Notes under the pieces: model-generated
What the model was told of the DNA's origin: nothing
Databases searched by the model: none
What the model saw: the letters and a program-made list of their open reading frames with translations, nothing else
Translations under genes and position numbers: made by a program
In this document: positions 1 through 11,235 of the stretch, piece by piece
Position numbering within the stretch: position 1 is the stretch's first letter
Layout of the letters: the number at the start of each line of letters is the position of its first letter
NCBI GenBank assembly: GCA_022818135.1
Contig: JAFMSR010000003.1
Span: 15,451,134 to 15,515,133, forward strand
DNA from: Saxidomus purpurata
Taxonomy: Eukaryota; Mollusca; Bivalvia; Venerida; Veneridae
Length of the DNA stretch: 64,000 bases
Direction of reading: 5' to 3'

Positions 1-839
1 ATAAATAGTGTGGCCCTGATTGGCTGCAGATATATTGATAAACTATAACTAAAAAGAAAAGTAAACTTAAAAGCAGTCAGACGAAAGGCATAATTATCTT
101 TATATGTAACTGAAGTTTTTCTAAACAAATTATTCTTATCAGGATAGATAGTAAAGTAAACAGAATGGTGTCCTTTTAAATCTTTGCCCTTAAAGTTTAA
201 TATGATCTTGGCATTTAAATTTGAGTTAAGAGACAAATTTCATCAGATGCCAAAACATAATAAATTCCCAGTTTATTCCTTAATATTTTATTAATCTCTT
301 TTGCTAAGACAGAAAAAAAATGTCATCAAAAGATACGAGACTAATTGAAAAATCAGAATACTATGTGAACTTACTATGATTTCAGTTTTGGTTAACTTGT
401 TAAGGTATTGAATGGACTAGCCTCTAAACGTTTGTTTACTTACGTTATAAAGGTATTAATAAAAGTATTCTATCATTTGCAACTTTTGAATAACATGCAG
501 TTAACCTGATGTTTCCTTTAGAACTGGCTAAAATACCATTATTAACAAAATGTTGCAGGACAAGTTTCAGTCAAAAATGGAAATTTTACTGAAAACTGAC
601 AGGTAAATTAACAAGTTTCATAACACTGATGTTCTAGAGCCATATGGCCATTATTTTTTTATTACTTGTTACTCGAAGTTTGAAATTAAAAAGCTCCGTA
701 CGGAGGAGGAAAAAAAAAAAAAAAAAGACTTTTTTTATACATGACAAACTTTGTTTCATCGTGGACCTGCTTTCTCTTCTAAAATCCGACATAAGAACAC
801 CCCCCTCCCCGAGCAAAATACCCTTGAAAATTTGTTGAC

Positions 840-1120
840 TTTTATTACCTTATTCTCTTTCCAATTATATAGAGAAGGTATCAAGTGATTGCAATAAATG
901 ATTCTGAAACTTTTTGATTGATGGGAAGTTGCATTTTTATAAAACATTTGGCCAACATTTGATTAAATTAATCAAAAACATTTATCAGCATTTTAGGTAA
1001 GTCAAAACATTTTGTCGCTATTCTGAGGGTAATATTTTGTAAAACATTTGGGGATAAAATATATTATTTTAGGGGGGGGATGGGGCTGAATTTTGGCCCA
1101 AAATTGCACTCAAAAATAAT
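840..1120 (+). repeat. AT-rich interspersed repeat, copy 1
   Basis: The order of words here (GGTATCAA-TGATTGCAA, TGATT-TGAAAC-TTT, TTTGATTAA-TTAATCA, TCAGCATT, then a G-run and ATGGGGCTGAATTT) recurs at about 1322-1510 in the same orientation and at about 5850-6130 inverted. This is a dispersed repeat, not coding. Its ends are not defined. Confidence 0.6.
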
Positions 1121-1239
1121 TAAATTTTCAGATAAAAATATTGGTGTCAGTAACAAAACTATTAACAACAGGCATTATTGTTGAAACAAATGAAACAAAT
1201 CTATTTTTATCTTTTTTTGAGTCTTCTGAACACTGTTTT

Positions 1240-1510
1240 CTTTGGTAAAATTTTTTTAAAAACGGGTCGCGAAAATAGATGACAAACGAAAAATCCGATT
1301 TTCGCTGACTATTTCAATTGTAAGGTATCAAATAATTGCAAGAAGTGATTATGAAACGTTTTTATTGATGGAAACTTACATTTTATAACAATTTTGGCAA
1401 GCATTTGATTAATTTAATCAGAAACTTTTGTCAGCATTCATTTTGAGGGGATTTTTGTCAAAAATGGGGGAAATAAAGGGAATGGGGCTGAATTTCGGTT
1501 CCAAATCGGT
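1240..1510 (+). repeat. AT-rich interspersed repeat, copy 2
   Basis: Second direct copy of the module at 840-1120. It shares GGTATCAAATAATTGCAA, TTGATTAATTTAATCAGAAA and AATGGGGCTGAATTTCGG with its relatives. The upstream part (GGGTCGCGAAAATAGATGAC, TCCGATTTTCGCTGA) also reappears, inverted, around 6060-6115. Confidence 0.6.
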
Positions 1511-1857
1511 CTGAAAAAATTCACTAGACGAATGCAGCTTCTTGACGTTATCAATTGTATAAACGGACCTCTAATTTCACGATTTTAAAATTTGGAAAAA
1601 AAGAAAAAATTTTTTTTTTTGAAAATCCGAAAAATTAGGGGCGGCGGGTTCGAGTAACGACAAATCAAAAAACACTGGCCTATGCTTCACTTTGTTTTAC
1701 CATCCTCTTGATGTGTACTAATTTATTTATTCTTAATTACTACAGTGCAACATTAGTTAACAACTTACATATATATTAATTGCTAACTTCCGATATTAAA
1801 TCATTTAATCAACCCGAGATGTATAGAGGGGGAGACTCAAAGGGGAGATGTTGAATT

Positions 1858-1960
1858 ATTGTATCTTGCCTAAGGACACTATCACCATAGCACTGGTTGG
1901 GACTGAACCCTGGACCCTCCAATTCTGAGGGGAAAGCACTATACCACCAAGATTAGAGGG
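1858..1960 (-). repeat. tRNA-derived SINE (fragment)
   Basis: Read on the minus strand, this has a pol III A-box-like word (GGTGGTATAGTGCTTT) followed about 35 nt later by a B-box-like GGTTCAGTCC, then a core containing GTGTCCTTAGGCAAGA. The tRNA-like fold is incomplete, so this is a SINE head rather than a working tRNA gene. Confidence 0.55.
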
Positions 1961-2277
1961 CAGTTAGGAAGCCGTTCTTGGCAAAACCAGGGCTGTGAAC
2001 ATTTGTATCACTTGAGAATAAAACTTATAGACTAGACTCTTGGTCTTTCTTGTCATTAGCCAGGGTCACAAAATGTATACGGTAGTTAAATGGTGAAAGA
2101 ATTAATTAAAAACTTTGCAAAATAACATCAGGGCACAATCTTATCCCTTTAAACTACTTGTGTGGTGAACGGTGATCATTTGACTTTAACTATGTGGCTA
2201 CCCGGTCAATTGTATAGCTAGCCAGACAGCTTCCTCCTGTTTAACTCAAAATGTGTCGCTACAATCCAGTAACTTAC

Positions 2278-2493
2278 CCCTTCAAACTTAAACTGAGTGG
2301 CTACCCAGTCGCGTGCTTCCTTATATTCGTCTTTCATCTCCATGATCCATAGTGTGTCTATAGCATCTACAATAGTAGCTCCGAGACTCGTCGAACCGAA
2401 GATACTGGCGCTGTGGCCTCGCTTAGAAATCGGTCTCAGCTCATTGGATCCCCAGGCATACTTTTTATAGCCCTCCCACGACAATTTCATCAT
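2278..2493 (-). CDS. MAN1A: Class I alpha-1,2-mannosidase (MAN1A type), coding exon 2
   Basis: This 216 nt exon (72 codons, phase 0 at both ends) starts the catalytic domain of a Golgi mannosyl-oligosaccharide 1,2-alpha-mannosidase, glycoside hydrolase family 47. These enzymes trim Man9GlcNAc2 N-glycans towards Man5 in the Golgi lumen. Seen: a CTGCTTTCAG acceptor before ATGATGAAA, a GTAAGT donor after the last Gly codon, and the family hallmarks YAWGSNELRPIS and GATIVDAIDTLWIMEM. Joining exon 1 (...RDKIKE) to this exon (MMKLSW...) keeps frame and matches the junction I recall for vertebrate MAN1A1/MAN1A2. The catalytic acids of GH47 lie further downstream, in exons beyond the left edge, so activity cannot be judged. 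Whether it is closer to MAN1A1, MAN1A2 or MAN1C1 is undecided; animals outside vertebrates usually carry one such gene. Confidence 0.9.
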
Positions 2494-3335
2494 CTGAAAG
2501 CAGAAGATATTTTAAAAAATTATGGAAGACATAATTTCAGTATAAATCTTATTTCAAACATTCAAAATGTATTGGCATAAAAAAATTATATAATAACAAC
2601 AATAAATGAAACAAATGAATTTGAACAGGGTCATTAAAACTTGAAACATAATTTCCCGAGAGTCCATTTTCAAGCATAATTTCTTCTTACGAGTCGTTGA
2701 GATTTCTGGATAGTGCAGTAACTCATTTCCTAGTCACAAACAATATTCTATTAAGCCAATGAAGTCTCAAAAGCCTGCGTGCAAAACCTACGGTTTTTAC
2801 CACTTCCTTTGGACTTGTTTGGCCAAAACGGAACTGATGTGCTTCAGATTACTGGAATTACCCAGCTACCTGCTGCTACTTTTAGGCCAATTTTTAAAAC
2901 ACATGTGGTTCAGGTACATGTAGCATGGCACTTTTTGAAGGTAACTGCTTTAAAACTTGCAAAGTCAGAATTTTTTTTCTATCAAAAAACTAAGCTCAGT
3001 CAGGTACCCTGAACCACATGTTTTTCTTCTGACATTTGACATTGAAAAAGAACTGGAAATGAAACTGTTGGCTATTAATATCATATCATGCGATTTTTAT
3101 ATGTGTGTGTTAAGTCACATGCATCCATGGACTAGATAAAAATATATACATTTTGTTCAGTATCCTGTAGCGCTATGAGAAAATCAACGTTAAATGGCAT
3201 GATGACATCATTCAGCTGCTACTCAGCAGATTTGCTCCTAAGGTAAACGGAAAATGATAATTTTACCATTGTCGTGTTTTGCAACGAACATTTTTTTACC
3301 ACTCTGACTCATTCTGTAATAAGCATCTAACCATT

Positions 3336-3990
3336 ACAACCCCCGTTTTTGAATCCCTTCTTAAGTGACCTTCACCATTGGCTCACTGACCTCAATCTCA
3401 ATTGCGGTCATTCATAGGTTATCAACAATAACCCTACAAGTTACATGATCTTACGATCAACCGACCTTCAGTTATTAATACATGTAGGAAAGGTTCTTTT
3501 ATATCATTAAAGGTGACAGTGAAATTGACCGTAATGGCTTGGACCCCAAATTTGTGTTTGTAATTGTGCTTATTAGGTCCACAATCCTCTAAAGAAGCTA
3601 TAATCGGAACGACCCCTTGGACCCCAAAGTCTGCCCCTGATCAACTGATCTTCATACTGATTCTTTCCTAAAAGTCTGATGCAAATCCAACTTAGGGGTT
3701 TTGAGACAGAGAGGACACGATTTTCAACTTTCAGGCCCCTGTGACCTTGACCTTTGACCATATAACCCAAAATTATAATATGCATATGTACATTTCCTAC
3801 GTCTGCTTCAAATCAAGTTGGATGAAAATCCAACAAAGAATTTAGGACAAGATTTTTAACTTTCAGGCCCCTGTGACAGTGACCTTTGACGATATGACTT
3901 CAAATTGTTACATAATTTAAATTAAATGTAATTATGAAGTAAATCCAACATCACGTTTTGAAGAAGAGTTGACACGATTTTTTCCCCAGT
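3336..3990. repeat. Tandem-monomer repeat element with diverged 125-135 bp units
   Basis: Repeated words such as TTTCAACTTTCAGGCCCCTG, GACCTTTGAC and ATCCAAC recur about every 130 bp (3720s, 3855s, then a weaker unit). This is the pattern of the tandem-monomer repeats elsewhere in the window, but no terminal hairpin could be assigned, so this is probably an old, end-less copy. Confidence 0.5.
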
Positions 3991-5565
3991 TGCTACTTCG
4001 AATATATCTAGACATTAAACCTATACAAGGTTCAAAGTTTAAATTTCAACTTACAAAAAGTAATTGTTTCATTTTTTTATAAATTAATGTGACTCCCTCT
4101 GTATAAATATGACTTTATATAATCATGAATACCGGTATATATTGTTTCAGGAAATATATGCTCAATGTAAAGCAGTTCATACAATTAGGCAAAAAATAAA
4201 ATATGTATGTTTCCTGTGACATGCCAGAAAAAAATAGGGTAGGTAGGTCAGTTTAAAAAAAGTTTTATTGTTGTTTTTTTCTGGGCCGGTAGAATAGCCT
4301 TCTTCATAGTACATGTAGTAGAATTCCCATAGATGGTTCTAGATGTACATGTATATGCTTTCTACTTTTAAAACACAGCTTTTTATGTACCCTTTGATTC
4401 GTCCTCAATTAAATTCGAACCGGCGAATGATTCGTACCCGCGAATGATTCGTTCTCAAATTATTTCGTACTCAAAAATATTTTTTTGGTCAATAAAAAAT
4501 TTAGAGTCGGGGGTTAAAAATAGGGTAAGTCAGGTCATGGGAAACATACATATTTTTTTTTTGTGGCCTAAGTTCATTACAATGCAAAAACCCCAATAAG
4601 TTGAGTATATAGTGAAATACAATTGATAAGTCTTATTTTCAAAACCTTTATGCATTAATTAACATAGCTTCAAACTCCGACTAACTAAACATTATTTGAC
4701 AAGCTTACCATGCTTATAACTTGGTCTTATCAAAATAGTTTTTTTCTACTTTTTTTCTCTGCATGGTACTTGAAAACTAAACTTACATACATACATGGAC
4801 AATGGTTTGAGTTTCATTTCCTAGAAAACTTCCTTACACAGCAAGCTGAGTGACTCTCACCTCAAAACTAAAATCTGGCAAGGAGTTAGATTTGTTTACA
4901 CATACATGCTAATTTGTCTCGATTGTTTTAGGCCCATTTATGTTTTCAAGTGCTAATTGTAAATAAACTATCTTGTCCACAGTAAAATCCACAGTCAGAT
5001 CTAGAAATTTCTTTTTACAGCATTTTTACATGCTCTTCATGAATATTGGCCAAAAAAAAATGAAAATCGACCAATATTTCAATTCCATTTCCTTTCTTTG
5101 TCACTATTTCCCTCTTTAACTCAGAGTATGAAGAATGTTGGCTTCAAGGTATAATTACACTAAATCTTTTTCCATTATCTTGCTGTATAACATTTAAGCA
5201 AGGTCTGCATACTAAAACATTCGTTGAGTACTTACACCCAAAAATGCCCTTTCTTATATGCATTATGTATCACTCTATAGCCGAAAATTGCGCAAGTAGG
5301 ACATCACCCCTCGTCTGTAAGATTTTTGTTTACATTCTGTCAAAATATTCAATATTTTCATAAGCAAATGGACAACTTAATTAATATTAACCAGAAAATT
5401 CTAAAACTATATTTTTTTTATGCTCAACCATTGTACCTTGAATTTTGATTCTAGAAAATTTCAGTGCTACCAATCATTTTGGACCAATAAGAGACCACAG
5501 ATATCTAAACGGTCCGCAAGTTCCCTAAACAAATTGGCTAGTTCCAAGTCCCACCAATTTAGAGA

Positions 5566-5760
5566 GTGGTCGAGTGGTAACGCTTTGGACTACCAATATG
5601 GAGGTCCCCAGTTCGAATCCTGGGCACTGGAAATTTCAGAAACGCTTTTCAGTGTTTCCCACCCATCTAGAGATGAACTGGTTAGAAACCCAGAGGAAGT
5701 CCAATGTGTATCGGAAAAAGGATGGTGGACCATAAGCACATCTAACAAACAAATAACCCA
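5566..5760 (+). repeat. tRNA-derived SINE
   Basis: A-box-like GTGGTCGAGTGGTAACGC at about 5568 is followed by a B-box AGTTCGAATCCTGG at about 5611. After it come about 130 bp of non-tRNA body (CATCTAGAGATGAACTGG, AAACCCAGAGGAAGTCC). The acceptor stem does not pair, so it is scored as a SINE rather than a tRNA gene. It sits in the mannosidase intron on the opposite strand. Confidence 0.6.
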
Positions 5761-5839
5761 CCGATTAAGTTAAGTGACACCTTCTAGTATAATGCAAATC
5801 CAGCTCATAACAGTTTATTTAATGATTAACAGAAGTGTT

Positions 5840-6130
5840 TTTTTCTAGCCTTTTGGGCCGAAAATCGACCCCATTCCCCTCCAAAATTAATATATTTACC
5901 GCCTTTTAAAAAAAAAATCCCCTCAAAATGTTTTTAAAAAAATCGTTAATTTATTTAATCAAGAGTTGACCAAACTTGTTTTAAAAACATATTAAGTTTT
6001 CAAAAATTAAAACGCTTCAGAATCATTTCTTAAAACTATTTGATACCTGATATGTGAAAGTCAGCCAAAAATAGCCGATTTTACATTTGTCACCTACTTT
6101 TGCGACCCTTATTTTTTTTTTTTTTCAACG
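5840..6130 (-). repeat. AT-rich interspersed repeat, inverted copy
   Basis: Reverse-strand relative of the repeats at 840-1120 and 1240-1510: GGGGTCGATTTTCGGCCC, TTGATTAAATAAATTAACGA, GATTCTGAAGCG, GGTATCAAATAG and GGGTCGCAAAAGTAGGTGAC appear in the matching order on the minus strand. Confidence 0.55.
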
Positions 6131-6520
6131 AAAACGGTGTTCCAAAGATTAAAAAAGATATTTATACAATGTTTCAATAGAAAATAGCAGTAATGCTTAG
6201 TAATTACGTGTGTTTTATAACATTTATGCTGCTAATTTATGTTCCTGACACCAGTATTTTTATATAAAATTTTGTCATGCAAAATTCTTACACATGTATG
6301 TGTTCTCTTATATTTGGCAAAAGAATTTACTGGTAAAGTTATTACATACTTGATAGTTTTGGTTCTTTATTACATTTCTAAACATTATATTTTATACATT
6401 TTCTAAAAAATTCCCCTTTTCTGGAAAAATGACTAAAAACCCCTTCACCTTTCTCCATAGACTGAAAAAAACAACACTGAAACAAACAATTTATAACAAC
6501 AGGGTCAATGTTATTTAAGA

Positions 6521-6688
6521 AATAATAAATGTCTCCCTGTATCTTATCGTTGAATAAAATATAGACAGGAGTGTGAATGCGTAGTATTCAAATCAAGAGT
6601 GCGTAGCACAAGTGATTTTATTTTTCACATTCAAACGACTTACTGTATTTTATTCAACGATAAAATATAGGGAACAATTTATTATTTT
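6521..6688. repeat. Imperfect palindrome with TTATCGTTGAATAAAATA arms
   Basis: The left arm (AAATAATAAATGTCTCCCTG, then TTATCGTTGAATAAAATA) and right arm (TATTTTATTCAACGATAAAA, then a diverged GGGAACAATTTATTATTT) are inverted with respect to each other over about 45 bp each. A related short palindrome, CTGTATTTTA..AAATACAG, follows at 6848-6877. Likely a small foldback or MITE remnant. Confidence 0.55.
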
Positions 6689-7243
6689 GATTCTAATACG
6701 TTATTTTCTTTGAATATTACCCCAAACTTTATTTAATGCGTAGTAGTACATCATGGTTACCTTAAAACGCGAAATACGATTGGACACGCTTGTTTACATA
6801 CTTCACGTTGTTACTTCATTTACGGCATGTCGTCCTTGGTAAAATGTGCTGTATTTTATCGTAAAATAAAATACAGGCTTTTCCCTATATGTTTATATAG
6901 GAAATGCATCCGCTTGTGTTAGAATTACAATTCATATATCTAGATGGCTTATTAAAATATCTTAAAAGTAGATTTCCTAAATATTTGCATCCAGCTTCAG
7001 AAAAAAAACCTACCCTATTTTTTTCAGGGCCGTTAGCAGAAACAAGTTATTTTTTTAGGGTGGGTGGGGGGCTAAGTAAGAGAGTGCTGTCATACTCAGA
7101 AATTACAATAAGCAAAAACCTCAATGAATACTAACTTTAGCTTTATATTCAACATTTGACAATTTTTGACTTATAATAGGCTGCTTAATTTTTAGTATTT
7201 CCTATGTCATTACTTTGTATGTACACTTCCAAAATTGAATTTA

Positions 7244-7578
7244 GGCCAAAATTAAAAATAGATTTGTTTGCTGTCTTCCGACCAACCAGTTAAAAATGAT
7301 GCGCCCCGAATACTTTTAATGGACCACAATGGTCAAATTTTTTTTCAAAAATAAAAGAATTAATTTTTTTTAATGTTGACATGGAATTTCGAGGATAAGA
7401 AAAATGAAGATGATAGTTTAACATTGTGTGTTTCATTTTTATTCTTTTACTCATCATAAACAGATACCATTGTTTGTTTTATTTTAAATAAAAAATTAAT
7501 TGCCTACCTACCCAACTTCAAAACATGTCAAAAAGTAGGGTCAGAAGACAGCAAACAAAGACTTTTGTTAATGTGGCC
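7244..7578. mobile_element. MITE-like inverted-repeat element (about 335 bp)
   Basis: The ends carry inverted copies of TTTGTTTGCTGTCTTC-GACC (7263-7283 and the complement near 7540-7560). The similarity extends outward through an AT-rich spacer to a GGCC at each end. There is no coding capacity. Target duplication was not resolved. Confidence 0.55.
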
Positions 7579-7792
7579 TTTCTTTTAGACACTGTTTGTA
7601 GTAGCATGCGGACTATGTACAGAGAGATAAAATTATGCAGTACCAATGTGATGTGTACCTTCAATATTTACAACATAGCTGACTTGAAAAGCTAATAATG
7701 ATTTCTCTGTGAATAGCAGGAATTCTATTTGTCAAGTTTTTAAACTGCCAATACAAGCAAAATAATGGCTTCTTATCACCACCTGAATGTAT

Positions 7793-9252
7793 CAGTGCTC
7801 ACGCTGTCAGTCGACATTATCGCCATTTGCGATAATTTTATGAGTTTGGCGATTATTTTTAAGGATTGGCTACAAAAAATGGCGATTATTTAATCCTGCT
7901 ATAAAATGAAAAAAAACATCGACTAAAACACAAAATCTGTCTATATCTTCTTAGTCCCTCGAGGCATCAACACTTGTTTGACATCTGTTGTTAATTGGCC
8001 CCTAATTGATTTATAATTGTTCGATTGTTATCGGATTATCAGATCGAGATCAGTATACACCATGCGCCTGCAGGCGATTAAAACTGGAACCAATCAGCGC
8101 CTCTTGATAGTAATTACTTGAAAATAGTAACCAATCAACTAATCCGATAGAGTTGATATGTTTACACATTAAAAATATTAATATTTCCCGCTAATACACA
8201 TGCGTGTCAACCTAATCGCCGGGCGGGTCGTATCGATTATAGCCTCTTTAGAGGATGGCGGACCCAATAAGCACAATTACAAACAAACTAATCGCCGGAC
8301 CGAAACCGAGTCACCCCCCCCCGATAGTTATAATACGCCTACATTTTAACATAACCCCGTAATCCCGACCGAGCTGAAAGTGTTCCCGTCCTTCGATAAT
8401 AATAATCCGCCCACTTATAAACTTGTGGGAAACTTACTTGTCAATCACCACGTCAAATCAACACATTTCGGCCGATTATCAGTATGGTGGCAATTAATTT
8501 TTTTATATATATAATTTCGGTGTCGTGAATTATTTCAATTAAAACATAGCAAGAGTGTGAAAACTCTCACTTGTAACGATTTTTGGTAAAAACTGGTGTG
8601 TTTCAGAACGTATGTAATTTTTGTTTTACGTTAATTTGGCTATTATCAGAAGTCAGATTATTTTCATTATATTTCTCACGAATACAGAATAATATGATTA
8701 AAATACCTGCACAATGTTCAGTGTGTTTTTAAAAAGATGCTCGGGCAGTTACTCGAGTAGTTTCCTGCTGCAAAAGTAGGGTTGATTTCTTCTAAACTTT
8801 CATTTAAAATAGGCTGTTCTCCGTGCCTTCTTATGGTGACAATTTTTTTAGTTTAAATATGATTAAAATTGCTAAAAACTTGGAATATGTTGCTGAAAAT
8901 CGAGCGGCAACGGGGTCAAAATGAACATGCTCTTTTTACTCAAGCACATACATTTAACTGGAACAACACACTGAAAAGAGAGTCATGACATGTCCAGCTG
9001 GACTTAGTTTACCAATGCCCCACATGAGAAGTTAAGTGTCTTGGACAGTAACAGCACTGCACATGAACCATTTAGTAAAATACCCATTGCCAACAAAAAC
9101 TGAACAAGACCTATATTGGCAAAAAAAGGACCAGTTATATTCAAATGGTATTTTTCTGGTCATGTCAATACGACAACGCGCAGACTTTGGCTATTTTTTT
9201 TTTTCATGAAAAATTTATGGCTATTATTTATAAACTGCCAGTGTGAGCACTG
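7793..9252. mobile_element. Non-autonomous DNA transposon, 1.46 kb, CAGTGCTCAC ends
   Basis: The left end CAGTGCTCACGCTG.CAGT (7793) and right end ACTG.CAGTGTGAGCACTG (ending 9252) are inverted repeats of about 20 bp. The 6 bp ATGTAT lies immediately outside both ends (7787-7792 and 9253-9258), consistent with a target duplication. The CA-G-G start resembles hAT-type ends, but hAT elements duplicate 8 bp, so the superfamily is left open. The interior has no long frame and looks non-autonomous. Confidence 0.6.
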
Positions 9253-9282
9253 ATGTATGGTATATAACTAATATGTAATATT

Positions 9283-9385
9283 ACGTTAATTTCACTCGTA
9301 AACACCAAAGGTAGTTATTTTCACTCGTGGCTGCGCAACTCGTGAAAATATCACTTTTGGTACCCACTCGGTGAAATTATAACTT
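9283..9385. repeat. Nested palindrome (TTTCACTCG / CGTGAAA)
   Basis: Two nested inverted pairs share a centre near 9335: ATTTTCACTCG with CTCGTGAAAAT, and outside them ACCAAAGGTA with CACTTTTGGTA and AATTTCACTCG with CTCGGTGAAATT. The arms are interrupted. This is probably a foldback repeat remnant. Confidence 0.5.
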
Positions 9386-9601
9386 GATTTTACACAAAAA
9401 CCAACAATTATCGTCTATATATCTCAAATACTTGTCTCTTATAAAATAAGAAAAAATCGGGTTATGGCATCTGTCAACGTGCTTTCTAGCCAATATTTCC
9501 ATACAATAAGTAGTGATCTAGTTACAAGCTGTACCTCTGCTTTCATAAATTCAAAAAACACAATTATTGTTGGTCAAATCATTATAAGAATGTGAACTTA
9601 C

Positions 9602-10207
9602 CTCTTTTATCTTGTCTCTTTTCTTTCTGACATCTGGATCTGCTGGTTCGCCACCTTGTGTACCATCACCACCTTCGTGTTCTTTATGAACTTGTTCAAT
9701 TAATTTCTTTTCTTTTTCTTTCTTTATTTCCATTTCTCTTTGTCTCTCTTCTTCTATTAGTTTGTCTTTATCTAACTGAATATCTTCCTTAAATTTCAAA
9801 GCCTCATCTTTCTTTAGGTTTGCTTTCTCACTTAATTTTTCTAATGCTTTTTGTTTTGCCCACTCCTCTGCTACTTTGCCACCTAATTTCACCTTATCTT
9901 CTATCTTATGAATGTCTATTATTTCTCCATGATTATCTATATGTCTCATTTGTCCGGTCCTTTCATTAGCACCAGGAATAAACATTCCATCACCAGCTAT
10001 TTGAATTTGTTTCTTCATTTCACTGACACTTACCCTATCTCTTAAATCTGGTAGAAAGAAAAATGCCCCAAAGCAAACAACACCAAATGTTATAAACACC
10101 AGCAAAATAATGTATTTTTCTCGCATTCGCAAAGATTTTCTGTTCACTGGTATTGGTACACCGTTTACATACCGTTGGTATGATGGTAAAACACCTGGAG
10201 CGGCCAT
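9602..10207 (-). CDS. MAN1A: Class I alpha-1,2-mannosidase (MAN1A type), coding exon 1: tail, membrane anchor and stem
   Basis: This first coding exon has 202 codons, from ATG (10207-10205) to a GAG|GTAAGT donor at 9602/9601. The product is the N-terminus of a type II Golgi membrane protein: a short cytosolic tail (residues 1-31), one membrane segment (about 32-53, containing LLVFITFGVVCFGAFFFLPD) and a Lys/Glu-rich luminal stem (about 110-190) that probably forms a coiled coil or extended stalk. The phrase REKYIILLVF..CFGAFFFLPD is characteristic of vertebrate MAN1A proteins. The open frame continues 16 codons past the donor into intron sequence and is not coding there. The exon is joined in phase 0 to 2278-2493 across 7.1 kb. 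The gene lies head-to-head with GSKIP, about 3.5 kb apart. Confidence 0.9.
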
Positions 10208-10360
10208 GGCTGCGTTAATCTTAAAAGAAATTACAACTGCTACTTCGTGTCAACTTCATTCACTGACAGCAGCGAGACGCTTTCAATTCCAACGTAAATT
10301 AACTTTATACCCAAAGCAAGCGTTTTGTTGACATGTATCAGCTTCCGCTTAGGGACCGTT
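10208..10360 (-). promoter_or_regulatory. 5' leader and proximal promoter of the mannosidase gene
   Basis: The segment directly upstream of the mannosidase start codon is less AT-rich than its surroundings and holds no repeat I recognise. No TATA box is evident. It is assigned by position only; the transcription start cannot be fixed from sequence. Confidence 0.35.
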
Positions 10361-10918
10361 TCAAGACCTCGTAAAGTTTATACAAACTAACACGGAGAAT
10401 AGTTTCCTATAAACTAGTTTTTGAAAATTTTGTTTAGATTTTATACCATTTTCAAGGTTCTTCTCGTGGTAGAGGTAACCGTACAAGAGCCATGTTTTAA
10501 GAGTAAATGCGGTGTTTTAAAGTCACTTTTAAAAGGGATGTCACTGCTGAAAATCAAAATAAGAAATTTAATTGAACTTTTATTAATGCGGTATATTTTT
10601 CTGATTAGTATCAATTTTCCATCTTTTCTCATGTAACATGTCATACCTTAGGATGAAGAATTAGGGAAAATGGTATTTTTGTCATCATCTAAATGAATAA
10701 AACGCTTATTATCACGGACCTATATATACACATGTGCATATAGGTCTGCGATATTATTACCCTAACAACTTTACTAAAATTCCTTTTTTTTCATTTTTGA
10801 TAAATGATTTTTTCATGTTTAAGAAATAACAAGGGTTTTCCTTACAGTATGATTAAGACCTTCGTTTTAGAACGCAAAAATAAAAATTGGGGGTTGATGT
10901 ACATATAAGAAAGAAATT
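10361..10918. other. Intergenic AT-rich stretch
   Basis: No gene is seen. A partial palindrome near 10700-10745 (ACGGACCTATATATACACATG followed by CATATAGGTC) matches the better palindrome at 28866-28896 and is likely a copy of the same small repeat. Confidence 0.5.
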
Positions 10919-11190
10919 CAATAAAAACAAAAATAATATCAAACAGGGAATGCCACGTACCAAAAACGCAGCCTCCCCAAAACGAACCCCACAGCACCCA
11001 GAAGTGCACACCACCAACACACACACACACACGCACACGCACACACACACGACACACACAATCATGTACACACACACATATACACTACCAACACACACTA
11101 GCATACAAAGCAAACACACGAGGACAAAACGAACAATTAAAGGAACACAGTGGGGCACCGCCTTGGAACGGTCAGTGGCAATATAAAAGC
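10919..11190. repeat. CA-microsatellite-bearing interspersed repeat, copy 1
   Basis: This has a conserved left flank (CAGGGAATGCCACGTACC, CGCAGCCTCCCCAAAACG), a degenerate CA run (about 11017-11070) and a conserved right flank (ACTAGCATACAAAGCAAACA, GGGGCACCGCCTTGGAACGG). Copy 2 lies at 11985-12370 and a truncated copy 3 at 12483-12580. A CA tract inside fixed flanks is typical of mobile 'cored' repeats in bivalves. Confidence 0.7.
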
Positions 11191-11235
11191 CTTGGAACGG
11201 TCAGTGGCAATATAAAAGCCGTAGTATTAAACATT
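11160..11235. repeat. 30 bp tandem duplication (CTTGGAACGGTCAGTGGCAA)
   Basis: The word CTTGGAACGGTCAGTGGCAA followed by TATAAAAGCC occurs twice back-to-back here. The following AAGCCGTAGTATTAAACATT recurs at about 11951-11972 in front of copy 2, so repeat copies 1 and 2 share flanking sequence and are probably related by local duplication. Confidence 0.7.

Larger units (their letters stand above)
1..2277. other. Downstream intron of the mannosidase gene, repeat-bearing
   Basis: No exon of the mannosidase gene could be placed here; the next GH47 exon, expected to carry an FEV..IR motif, was not found. The stretch holds a duplicated AT-rich module (about 840-1120 and 1300-1510), poly-A and poly-G runs, and one minus-strand tRNA-headed SINE near 1858-1960. 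The remainder shows nothing recognisable. Confidence 0.6.
2494..9601 (-). other. MAN1A: Intron 1 of the mannosidase gene
   Basis: This is a 7.1 kb intron bounded by GTAAGT (9601-9596) and CAG (2496-2494) on the minus strand. It contains a tandem-monomer repeat (3336-3990), a tRNA-headed SINE (5566-5760), an inverted copy of the AT-rich repeat (5840-6130), palindromes (6521-6688, 6848-6877, 9283-9385) and inverted-repeat elements (7244-7578, 7793-9252). No internal exon is evident. Confidence 0.7.

Noticed and set aside
5420..5773. 117-codon plus-strand frame
   Set aside because: It runs through a tRNA-headed SINE inside the mannosidase intron; no protein family resemblance.
9551..9601. C-terminal 16 codons of the mannosidase exon 1 frame
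   Set aside because: They lie beyond a consensus GAG|GTAAGT donor whose use restores the conserved KIKE-MMK junction with exon 2.
10842..11186. Overlapping frames on both strands through the CA repeat (Val/Cys-rich and Thr/His-rich peptides)
   Set aside because: They are translations of a CA microsatellite and its fixed flanks, repeated at 11963-12378; not genes.
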